Below are positions 12,318 through 22,600 of a DNA stretch of 64,000 bases, piece after piece (the first letter of the stretch is position 1; every line of letters starts with the position of its first letter). Source of the DNA: Closterium sp. Naga37s-1 (Eukaryota > Streptophyta > Zygnematophyceae > Desmidiales > Closteriaceae). Made by a program: the position numbers and the translations under genes. The stretch covers positions 124,001 to 188,000 of the forward strand of contig CANJKZ010000932.1 in the NCBI GenBank assembly GCA_947471745.1, given 5' to 3'. Under the pieces are notes generated by a model. It had not been told where the DNA came from. It did not search any database and saw only the letters and a list, made by a program, of their open reading frames with translations.

Positions 12318-14658
12318 CAATTACGCTGCACCGACGAAAATGAATCGTCATCAGGAGCAGTGCGGGAAGCCGGGCGGAGGTGTTAGCGGATGGGGTTGGT
12401 CGGCGAAGGACGTCGACGAGAAGAGGTCGACGCGGGACAAGGGCCGAGGAGGTGGTGGTTGACTGCGGAAGTGCTGGTTCTGCCACAACCCCGACCACCT
12501 CTCCTTCGAGTGCCCCGACCGCGATGACAGCGACGAGGACAACAGCAAGGGAGGCCGAGGACGGTCGACCAGTCGTCGTCCCCGTCAAGATGCGAAGCCG
12601 CGCAAGGAGAAGCAGACGTCGAAGAAGACATCGTCGATGAAGGACGTCGACAGCTCCAGTTGCAAGAGCCGAGGCAACGGGGAGGCGCTGTGCTCGATGG
12701 TCGGCGTGGTTGAGCCGATAGTCTTGCTCGCGCCAAAGGCTGGCAAGGACTTCCAGGCGGTGGCGGCAACTGTTCAGGCCAACCGAATGGCGGTGCTGCT
12801 CGACAGCGGGTGCTCCCACCACCTGATGGGGACGAAGGCAGTCTTCGTCGACATGGCGCCGAGCGACAGTGTGAAGCACGTGCGCGGCTTCAATGGGGCG
12901 TTGCAGCCTGTCGAGGGTCGTGGAACCGTCACTCTGCAAGGGGAGGCAGGGATGCAGGTCCTCATCCCCGGGAGTACAGGCGAACTTGCTGTCAGCTGAC
13001 CAACTGAAGGAGAGAGGAGTGCAGCTGCAGGGCGACAGCGACGAGATGCTGCTCGTCGCTGCCACTGAGGAGTTGCTCGGTCGAGCACGCTACACTGGAC
13101 GAGTCCTCTGCACCGACCTTCGCCCCTGCTCGACGCGGTCGCCGTCGACCGAGGTGGTGGCTCTGTGGACGATCGTCTCGGCAACGAAGTTGACCCCTGA
13201 CCGGTGGCATGCGAGGCTCGCGCACGTCGGCATCGACGCGATCAAGAGCTTGGCGAAGCATGAAGTTGCTGTTGGGCTCGACATCACGCCGTCGACTGGA
13301 GCAGACCCGCCGTGTCTCTCATGCGCCGGAGGAAAGCTCGACTGGTCGAACGCCCACACGGGGTGAACATCATGAAGAATCAGTGGGTGCTGACGACCAA
13401 ATACCGCATCGACGACACCGTCGAGCGCGAGAAGGCGATGCTGGTCGTGAAGGGCTTCACGCAGGTATGCGGTGCCGACTACGACGAGACGTACTCGCCG
13501 GTGAGCAGCTACGTCACGCTGAGGATCTACGGGCTGAAGCAGTCGCCGCTGCTGTGGTACAGGTCACTTGATGGTGTGCTGCAAGGCGCTGGCTGGAAGA
13601 AGAGCCAGGTCGACGAGGCGCTCTACTTCAAGGCCGGCAACAACGGAGTGACCTGCTGGGTGCTGGTCTACGTCGACGACCTGCTTGCCGCCAACAACAG
13701 CACCTCGATGCTGAAAGAACTGAAGGAGCTGCTGGAGGCCGCCTTCGAGCTGCGTGAGATCTCGCCGGTGGTGAAGTACCTTGGGCTAGAGATCGTGTGC
13801 GAAAGGCCGGCGAGGAAGCTGTGGCCTCACCAGCGAAACTACGCTAACAAGCTGCGTAGGCGCTTCATCGACGAGGAGCAGGGCGGTCGATTCCCGAAGA
13901 CGCAGGTCTCGGTCGACGCCTACGCTGAGCTGACGTTCGACGAGGAGGAGGCGCAGGAGCGCGAGGAGGAGGAGTACCGGCGGAAGGTTGGCTCGCTGCA
14001 GTTTGCGGCGACGACAACGAGGCGGGACATCGCGTTCGCCTACAGCAAGCTAGGGAGCGGCCTCACGGTGAGGAGCGACCAGCATTTGCGCGAGGTCGAC
14101 CGCTGCCTCGCCTGCCTCGCTGGAGTTCGGCGATGGACCAGAGTCGCTGAAGTTGATCGGCTACGTGGACGCCGACGACGCAGGCGACAAGCAGAACCGG
14201 AAGGCACGGGAGGCTACGCGTATGTCTACAGAGGGGCTGCCGTCTCCTGGTCGAGCTCGCGCATCAAGTGCGCGACATGGTCGTCGACAGAGTTGGAGTA
14301 CGTGGCGGCCACGGATGCAGGCAAGTAGGGACGTGGACTTCGTTTCCTTCTTGCGGAATTCAAGCTACTCGACGCTGGGAAGCCGACCATCCTCCGCGTC
14401 GACAACAAGTCGGCAATTACGGTCGTTGAGGGCTTGGGGCTGACACGCAACCTCAAGCACATGGAGCGACGCTATGCTTGGCTGCAGCACATGGTGAGGC
14501 ACGGGAAGTTCGTGCTGAACTACATCCCGACCACCGAGCAGCCGGCAGACTTCCTGACGAAGGCGCTACATTTTCCGGCTTTCAACCGGTGCTCTATCGC
14601 CATCGGCCATGTTTGTCTGGCTGATGTCGGCGACAGCGACGATGATGTGCAGCAGTAG
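12318..14658 (+). pseudogene. pol: Gag knuckle, protease, reverse transcriptase and RNase H remnants of element E
   Basis: In order: a canonical CX2CX4HX4C zinc knuckle (about 12470-12511); the protease site LLDSGCSHH (about 12797-12823); a GAG-pre-integrase HARLAHVG...CLSC segment (13206-13330); then an abrupt junction near 13312-13340 into reverse transcriptase, so the integrase core is missing. A second deletion inside RT joins the VTLRI region directly to YGLKQSP. YVDDL is present near 13670. The RNase H end (QPADFLTKAL) stops at 14658. Several frameshifts occur. It could not make a working polyprotein. Confidence 0.75.
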
Positions 14659-14786
14659 GTGCCGTGCTCTTCTACACGGCTGGTGCGGTGACGGCGTGCT
14701 ATGTGTGGGGTGCACGCCGAGGAGAGTTTTCTCCGTAGAATACTGCCGTGTGGGCTGGAGGCCCAAGCATGAGCGCGGCACGGGAG

Positions 14787-15484
14787 TGTTAACGGGAGTG
14801 GAGTGTTGGCCCAACCCTCTCTTGGGCAACGCTGACGAATTGGTCGGATGTACGGGAGTAGCAGCCGACCATTTACAGTGGGAGAGCTGCTCGGCAGGCT
14901 TCGTCGAGCTACAAGGGACCGTTGTGGTGTTGCCGTCGACCAGGGAGCTCGACAGCTGCAACTAACTGGTCTGGGCGACGGGTGGGCCATCGACCAGGAG
15001 GGGCAGTTCGACAGGGAGGTCAACGGAGCAGTCCGTTGACCTGACAATTGAGCAGCGGTCGACGAGGGGAGCTCGGCGACAACGGCTGACAGTTCTGGTC
15101 GACGGCAGGGGTCCGTCGACCAGAGGGTAGCTCGACGGGAGCTGTGGTCGACCAAGGGCACCTGTTGGTCGACCAGAGGGACCTAGTGGTCGACCAGAGG
15201 CACTTGGGGTTGTCCAGGTCGACCGAGTAACCTGCTCGGCGAGTTCTGCGGAGGCACGCAGACGTCGTCGAGGTTGCGATGGCGAAGGTGACTTCGGATT
15301 GGTATCCCGAAGTCGATGTGGCTCGTCAGGCGCAGATAACAGCCGACGGATGTACAACGGTGCAAGTCGGGCCAATCTTCGGCACGCACCTGCGAGCGTG
15401 CGCACTTCTGTCTTCTACGGAGCAACGCTGGACAGCCGCTCTGCTGTAGCGTTGGCACACCGTTGACCTGCTGTGTTCGCCAGG
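14787..15484 (+). repeat. 3' LTR of element E, truncated
   Basis: Starts TGTTAACGGG after a purine-rich CGGCACGGGAG tract and parallels 2866-3560. It ends abruptly at the junction with element C, so about 290 bp are missing. Confidence 0.75.
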
Positions 15485-17688
15485 TGCTCAGTCTTCCGTC
15501 TTCCATTGGTGCTACTCCTCCTCTACTGTGTCCACCGACTGACCAGTCCCAGACACGGTTACAGCCTGACTCCCCACTGCCTGCTCCTTACACTGAGTTG
15601 ACAGACTCCCTGACTGAGCGTCGAGAGCCTGCGTCCCGTCCTGCCACAACTCTTCGTACTCGTCGTGCTCCCCGTGTTCGTCCTTCACCCGTCCCTAGCA
15701 CTCACACTATGGCACTTCGTCCTTCCTCGGTTCCACAGTGTGTTGCCCTGTCGTCTCCTCCAGCGTCCTCTCTTCCTGACGTTCCTGACCTTGTGTCCGA
15801 CCTTGCTCGTGCTGCTAGTCCGACTGTCACTCGTTGTCTGGCCAGACTTGTCACTCACCCTGCTTTTGAGTCTATGGCTGCGCCTGCCTTAATCACTGGG
15901 CTCGTTGACTTTGCTGCTGCATGTCGTCTTGACTACTTGGCGAGTCTTGTTTTTGAGTCTTTCTCTTCTGCGTCCGTTGGGGGTGAGCTTGCCCTTGGCA
16001 GTGACGTCCTTAAGGACAGGCCATTTCAGCTCGAGTGCTTTGCGACTGCTGTACCTCATCTCGCTGCAATGCTGCTTGCCCCAGAGGGAGACCCGGATCC
16101 ACTGGACATCTTGACCCCGCTCTCTTACGCAGAGGCAATCACGGGTTAGTACTCCTCTTAGTGGCAGACAGCCATGGACGCAGAGATGGTATCCTTGAAG
16201 TCCACAGGCACATACGTCGACGCAGTTCCCCCTCCTGGGGCGAACATAGTCGATGGCATGTGGATTTCAGGGTGAAGCGGCCGCCGGGTTCTCCGCCTGT
16301 CTTCAAGGTGCGTTACGATGCACGAGGCTTTAGTCAGCGGTAGGGGGTCGACTTCTTCCATACCTTCTCCCCCACCCCAAAGATGACCACTCTTCGGGTG
16401 TTATTGCACGTTGCAGCATAGCGTGACTACGAGCTGCAATCTCTCGATTTCTCCACAGCTTTCTTGAAGGGCACCCTTCACAAGGAGATCTGGCTGCCCC
16501 GCCCACATGGCTTCATTGGGTCGTTTTGTGAGGGTACCCAGTGGAGCCTCCGGCGGCCAGTCTACGGTCTCTGCTAGGCGCCCCGCGAGTGGCCCGACAC
16601 ACTGAGGACGACACTTGCGGCTCTTGGGTTTGCTCCTTCAACCACTGACCCGTCGCTATTTCTGCGCACCGACCCTTTTTTCCCGCCGTTCTACATCCTT
16701 GTGTACCTCGACGACTTGGTCTTTGCTACTGCGGACACTGAGGCACTGGCCTATGTGAAGGCGGAGCTGCAGAAGAGACACACTTGCACTGACCTGGGTG
16801 AGCTGCGCAGCTATCTTGGCTTGCAGATCACTCGGGACAGAGGAGCGTGCACCATCACTCTGACTCAGTCACACATGGTGCAGCAAGTCCTTCAGCGCTT
16901 CCGCTTCCAGTTCTCCGCGCCACAACCCACTCCTCTGCCTATGAGCCACTCGCTCTCAGCTCCACCTTCGGACGAGTCCGTACAGCCGAGTGGTCTGTAT
17001 CCAGAGCTTGTGGGCTGCCTCATGTACCTGATGACGTGCATCGACCTGGCCTTGCGTACCTTCTCAGCATCCTGGCGCGCTTCGTTGCTCCCAGGAGACA
17101 CCGCCCTGAGCACTACCGGGCTGCAGAGACGGTACCATGTTACTTGTGCAGTACATCAGGCATGGGGCTTGTGCTTGGAGGACAGGGTCGAGTTGTGCTC
17201 ACTGGGCACTCCGACGCTTCTTAGTCCGACGACCAGGAGACCCAGCGGTCGTCACAGGGTTACACTTTCAGTCTTGGCGCTGGTTGTGTCTTCTGGAGGT
17301 CCACCCACTCATCTTCTGCACTTATTTTCAGCTTTGAGGCAGAGATCTACGCTGGGGCTATGGTTGCATCGGAGTTACGCTGGCTGACCTACTTGCTGAC
17401 CGACTTGGGTGAGCGGCCTCGTTCTCCTCCGGTTCTGTACCTCCACAACAAGGCAAGGATTGCCTTGTGTCGGGAGTAGAGGCTGGAGCACAGAACGAAG
17501 CACTTTGTTCTTCGTTACTTTCTCGCGCGAGAGTTCTAGCAGTGTGGTCAGCTTCGTCTTGCGTACGTGGCCTCACAGTCCAACACTGCTGATATCTTCA
17601 CCAAGGCCCTGGGGTCTGGTGATCATCGGCGTTTCTGCCTTGCTCTTGGGCTTGTGCCCACTCTGCCTCACTTGCTTGGCTTGTCTTT
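15485..17688 (+). pseudogene. pol: Reverse transcriptase and RNase H of element C, broken
   Basis: Aligns with element A from about 23360 onward. The clean opening runs to about 16145 (LTPLSYAEAITG) and then meets TAG stops. RT follows with frameshifts; its catalytic box reads YLDD instead of YVDD (about 16700-16715). RNase H ends at the insertion point of B (LVPTLPHLLG). Stops near 16147, 16159, 16342 and 16420 and a frameshift near 17045 disable it. Confidence 0.8.
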
Positions 17689-18133
17689 TATTGGAAAAAA
17701 TTGATTTAAGTGCCTCTGTCGTGTCGAAACACCAAGTCAGAAGCGAAGCAGAACATATCGAAGCATCAGCGAGTCAACCCTCGGAGGTTGAACAACTGCT
17801 GGAGGTTACGCGAAAGTCAAAGGCCAGCGACCTTTGACCTGACAAGTACAGCGCGACAGCAAGGACAAACAACTGACTCGTTATTGAGCAGTTGCCCGAG
17901 TCGTCACTGTACCGAACCGCAACAGCAATGGTAAAACGGTTATTAGTTATAACCCTTCATATTCCCTTGTATTCTTATAAAAGCTTGTATCTCTTTGCTA
18001 TCAATCAATCTACTTTGCCCTCACATACTAGCGCAAGGTGGTTCACAACCTTTCATTAAAACGCTTCCGCTATTACTTGTCCTACTCAGAATTTAGTCCT
18101 GTAAAGATCCTAAGGGCTTTTCTCAGTCCAACA
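17689..18133 (+). repeat. 5' LTR of element B
   Basis: 445 bp, ends CAACA before the primer site. Contains TATAAAAG (17976-17983) about 160 bp from its end. Confidence 0.9.
17976..17983 (+). promoter_or_regulatory. TATA box of element B 5' LTR
   Basis: TATAAAAG in the U3-like part of the LTR; the same octamer occurs in the 3' LTR at 31028-31035. It is the best promoter candidate in the element; transcription would start about 25-35 bp downstream. Confidence 0.6.
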
Positions 18134-18194
18134 TGGTATCAGAGCTATCAGGACAAATTCAACTACAATCAAGACACCCACAACATCACAAGAC

Positions 18195-18531
18195 ATGGCA
18201 ACGCAGAAGGAGAGAAACTCCTCTAACGGCTCTCCCGGTACTACTCCTACTTCACCTCCTGCCTCTGGCCTACAGACAGAGGAGGGTACGGCAACAAGAC
18301 CAAGGGCAACGTCTACAGAAACTCCCGCAAATCAAGCCGCCGCCTTCGACATAGACATGATGGAGAAATTCTTCTCCTTCATGTCCTTCTACAAACAACA
18401 CCAACAAGGGGCACCTGCACAGTCAAACAACAGCAACAACAAAAACGCAACACCAATGAGCCTCGACGGTTCATCCTACGCACGCGGAAATCAACAGCAA
18501 CAGCCTACCTTTGCTCCGTACGAGCCCCAGC
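18195..18531 (+). pseudogene. gag: Gag of element B, first segment
   Basis: ATG at 18195, 61 bp after the primer site. 112 codons, rich in Ser, Thr, Gln and Asn, ending YEPQ at the CCAGC target of element A. Removing A and one copy of the duplication restores the same frame at 25935. The part that now reads on into A's LTR is accidental. Confidence 0.85.
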
Positions 18532-18658
18532 TGTCAGATTTATATGACATAGCTACTGTAGGCTATACTGGGGTAGCACATATGGGGTACATTTTTCCTA
18601 GGGTTTGCATTTTGTACCCAACTTTCCCTTTAGTCATTTCATTCCTCGTTTCTTCTCA
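18532..18658 (+). repeat. 5' LTR of element A
   Basis: 127 bp, TGTCAGATTT...TTCTCA. Differs from 25803-25929 by two substitutions (in the ACATTTTTCC and CCCTTTAG stretches). Confidence 0.95.
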
Positions 18659-18672
18659 TGGTATCGAGCAGG

Positions 18673-19643
18673 TTCCCTAGTGGGAACGATTCCTAGGGCC
18701 CACCACCACGAAATTATTTTTTCCTGCCCGGAGCGCGCTTTGCTCCGGCCCGAGTCGCGCCCTGTGTGCTCTCCCTACCGTCGCGCCCTCGCTAGGCCCC
18801 TCACGGCCCCGTCGCGTCGCCCTTAGCGGCCCTCTCCCGGCTCGTCGCGCCGCCCCTACGGCCCTTCGCGCCGCCCTTACGGCCCTTCGTGCCGCCCTTA
18901 CGGCCCGTCGCGCCCGTCGCGCCGCCCTTACGGCCCCTCGTGCCGCCCCTTACGGCCCCTCGCGCCGTCCCTTACGGCCCCTCGCGCGGCCCCTTACGCC
19001 CCTTACGGCCCCTCCCGCGGCCCCTCACGGCCCCCTACGGCTCGTCGCCGCCCTCCGCGGCCCCGCAACCTACCTGTGCGGCCCTGCCACCTACCTATGC
19101 GGCCCCGCCCCCTACCTGCGGCCCCGCCACCTACCAGCGGCCCCGCCACCTACCCGCGGCCCCGCCACCTACCTGTGCGGCCCCGCCACCTTCCTGCTGG
19201 CCCCGCCACCTACCTGCGGCCCCGCCACCTACCAGCGGCCCCGCCACCTACCTGCGGCCCCGCCACCTACTAGCGGCCCCGCCACCTACCTGCGGCCCCG
19301 CCACCTACCTTTGCGGCCCCGCCGCCTCCTCTCAGCGGCCCCGCCGCCTCCTCCCAGCGGCCCCGGACGCCGCCCTCTCAGCGGCCTCGCCGAGCCGCCC
19401 AGCAGCCGAGCCGCCCAGCCGCCGAGCCGCCCAGCAGCCGAGCCGCCCAGAAGCCGAGCCGCCGAGCCGCCCAACAGCCGAGCCGCCGAGCCGCCCAGCA
19501 GCCGAGCCGCCGAGCCGCCCAGTAGCCGAGCCGCCGAGCCGCCCTGCAGCCGAACCACCCGAGCCGCCCTGTCCGGTAAGAGCAGCGCCTCTTTCACAGC
19601 ACTGCCCTCACCCTACTGTTTGCGCTGCTAGTCTACTGCTGTC
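18673..19643 (+). repeat. GC-rich tandem-repeat leader of element A
   Basis: 971 bp between primer site and gag ATG. It has three zones: CCCTTACGGCCC(T/G)CGCG units (18780-19020), CGGCCCCGCCACCTACCTG units of about 18-19 bp (19070-19330) and GCCGAGCCGCCCAG units (19390-19560). On the RNA it is C-rich and almost free of structure-breaking A/T. Reading frames through it are repeat by-products. Confidence 0.85.
18696..18707 (+). promoter_or_regulatory. Conserved GGGCCCACCACC motif after the primer site
   Basis: Twelve bases, starting with the palindrome GGGCCC, 24 bp after the primer site of element A. The same or a near copy occurs at the matching place in F (1465-1475, minus), D (12154-12165, minus), I (37126-37137), K (46959-46970, minus), G (62305-62315, minus), N1 (63117-63128) and N2 (63746-63757), although the surrounding leader differs. 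A role in RNA dimerisation, packaging or reverse transcription is an inference. Confidence 0.5.
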
Positions 19644-22600
19644 ATGGCTACCCCTAGTGTCCTCGCTTTTGACGCTGAGGGTCGGGCCATTGACTTTGAC
19701 GTCTGGATAGATGACCTGCAGCTTTTCTTACAGTGCGACAGAGCAGACGGCCTCTCCCTCTTTGACCTCACTTCTGGTGCCTCTCCTGCCCCCACTGCTG
19801 ATGCTGACGCCACTGTTCGCTCACAGTGGGCCACGCGCGATGCTGCTGCACGTCTTGCTGTGCGTCGCCACCTGCCTACCTCTGAGCGTGCGCACTTTAG
19901 CCAGTACAAGAGTGCTCAGACCTTGTACGACGCTGTAGTTGCGCGCTACTCCTCCCCTGCCACTGCTGCACTGAGCCGCCTCATGCTACCGTACCTCTTC
20001 CCTGACCTTGCTGCCTTTCCCACAGTCGCTGACCTCATTACGCACCTCCGCACTAGTGACACTCGCTACCGCGCTGCGCTTCCTGCTGAGTTCTGCGCCA
20101 AGAACCCCCCCCCCATGTACATCACCCTCTACTACATAGTCACCCGGCTCCCTGACTCCCTTCGCGTAGTCAGGGACCACCTCCTCTCAGTTTGCCCCAC
20201 CACTCTCACCGTTGACCTCCTCGAGAAGTCCCTCCTAGCAGCAGAGAAGAGCATAGTAGCTGTAGGAGCCTCTCGTGGTGACCCTCGCACCCCCATCTTT
20301 GAGGGGTGTTCCCCCTCCCCCCTTTTGCCCTCTGTTGCCTCTGCTGCTGCGGCCGACCTCGTTGGGCTTGAGTCGGTCGGTGCGGCGTCTACCCCTAGCG
20401 GGAGACGCCGCCCTGGCAAGGGCAAAGGGGGCAGGGGCACTGGAGGAGCTAGCGGGGGCGGTGGAGGCGGCGGTGGAGGCAGTGGAGGGGGTGGGGATGG
20501 CGGTGGGGGTGGTGGTGGGGGTGGAGGTGTCGGTGGCGGCGGTGGAGGCGGAGGCGGCGGCGGCGGTGGCGGTGGGAGCGGAGGTGGCGGCGGTGGAGGA
20601 GGCGGCGGCGGAGGAGGTGGAGCTGGTCGGGGTGGCGCTGCGCAGAGGGTCGGCTCCGGTGGTGGTCAGCGCCAGCAGCAGCAGCAGCAGCAGCAGCGCA
20701 CTCGTGACATCCCCCCCCCTCAGCAGCTCCGTCAGTGGTACGCTGCACGCCAGCGGGGTGGGGGTATTGGTCCGTGCACCTACGTCCTACGCACCGGCGA
20801 CCGCGCGGGTGACCAGTGCGGGGGTGCGCACTCCACCCAGCGCTGCTTTGGCCGCCTGACGGACGCTTGGCGTCACCAGTTCCCTGAGGCCACTGAGATC
20901 CCCCGCTGGGGTGAGCTGTCTAGGGCGGGTGTCGCTGTCTTTGACCTTGACTTTGATGCTATTCTTGCTGCCATGTATACTGTGACTATTAGTGATGAGG
21001 GTGACTGTTACCGGTGTTTTCCGCCCGACCCGGGCATTGAGACTGCTGCTCTAGGTGCTAGCGAGGCTGCTGCTCTAGGTGCGTCTGCTCCCTCAGGTGC
21101 TGGTGAGTCTGCTCTCTCAGGTTCTGCGTCGGCTTCGGCCTCCCACACCTTCACCCTTGACTCGGGGGCTTCTCGCTCCTTCTTTCGAGACCGCACCACA
21201 CTCACGCCACTTGGCCGGCCAGTTGCGGTCTCTCTGGCAGACCCCTCTGGGGGTCCTGTCCTTGCTCACTTCTCCACTGTCCTCCCGTGTCCGGCGGCCC
21301 CCTCTGGCACCCTGTCTGGACTTTACCTCCCCTCGTTCTCTACGAACTTGGTGAGTGGTGCTGACCTACAGGATGCGGGGGTTCACCAGTTCACTCCTGC
21401 GAGTCAGCGGGTGACCCACTGCACGGACGCTCGGACTGGCCGACACCTGGCCACGTTTACCCGTCGGCCGGGGTCGAGCCTGTACACCCTGACCACTGCG
21501 TCTCCTCCAGTCACTGCGTCTGGTCAGGTAGCTGCGTCGGGTCAGGTGTTTGCTGCAGCGTCCAGGTCTGGTCCTGAGTCTGCCCCCTGTTCGTGTCGCC
21601 TCCTGTCTCACGAGACTCTCCTCTGGCACCACCGCCTTGGTCACCCCTCCCTGCTTCGTCTCCGAGGCATGGCCTCCCGTGTCCTTGTCTCTGGTCTTCC
21701 TCGGTCCCTCCCTCCCCTTCCTCCGGGGCCTGGCCCTACCTGCGTCCCCTGTGTCGAGGGGCGGCAGCGGGCTGCCCCTCACTCCTCCCAATTTCCTCCG
21801 ACAGAGGCCCCGCTGCAGACGCTTCACATGGACGTGTGGGGCCTGGCACGCGTCCGTGGACAGGGTCACGAGCGCTACTTCCTGCTGGTGGTTGACGACT
21901 ACTCGCGTTACACCACAGTCTTCCCCTTGCGCAGCAAGGGTGATGTCACTGAGGTGTTGATCGACTGGATCCGCGCAGCTCGTCTCCAGCTCAGGCAGAG
22001 CTTCGGCTCGGACTTTCCTGTTCTGCGTCTGCACTCTGACAGAGGTGGAGAGTTCTCCTCTGGCCTTCTGCGAGCCTACTGTCGTGCACGAGGCATCCGC
22101 CAGACCTTCACGCTTCCGGACTCTCCACAGCAAAATGGGATTGCTGAGCGCCGCATTGGCATGGTCATGGACGTCGCCCGTACGTCCATGATGCATGCGG
22201 CTGCCCCCCATTTTCTGTGGCCGTTTGCGGTTCGGTACGCGGCGCATCAGATCAACCTTCACCCCAGGGTCTCCATGCCGGAGACCTCCCCAGCCTTGCT
22301 GTGGACGGGGAAGGTTGGCGATGCGTCTGCGTTCCGTGTCTGGGGATCTCGGGCGTTTGTCCGCGACTTGTCTGCGGACAAGCTGTCCCCTCGTGCTGCT
22401 CCTTGCGTCTTCCTTGGCTTCCCCCCTGACGCGCCAGGGTGGCAGTTCTACCACCCCACCTCTCGCCGTGTTCTGTCCTCCCAGGACGTCACGTTTGACG
22501 AGTCGGTCCCCTACTACCGCCTCTTCCCCTACCGCACTCCGTCCCTCCCCCCGCCACCGCTCTTCCTTGTACCAGGTCCCCCCCCGGTAGACCCCCTCCC

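Larger units (their letters stand above)
2866..15484 (+). mobile_element. Copia element E (long-LTR family), degenerate, interrupted by D
   Basis: The 5' LTR starts TGTTGACGGG at 2866 and the 3' LTR starts TGTTAACGGG at 14787, both in plus orientation. Between them lie decayed gag, CCHC knuckle, protease, reverse transcriptase and RNase H. Element D (5013-12317) splits gag just before the knuckle. The 3' LTR is cut at about 15484, where truncated element C begins, so no target duplication can be checked. The LTR length and canonical CCHC knuckle set E apart from the short-LTR family in the rest of the window. Confidence 0.8.

Noticed and set aside
18889..19710. 273-codon Pro/Arg/Ala-rich frame upstream of the Gag-Pol of A
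   Set aside because: Lies in the repeat leader and shares no domain; the true start MATPSVLAFDAEG is in a different frame at 19644.
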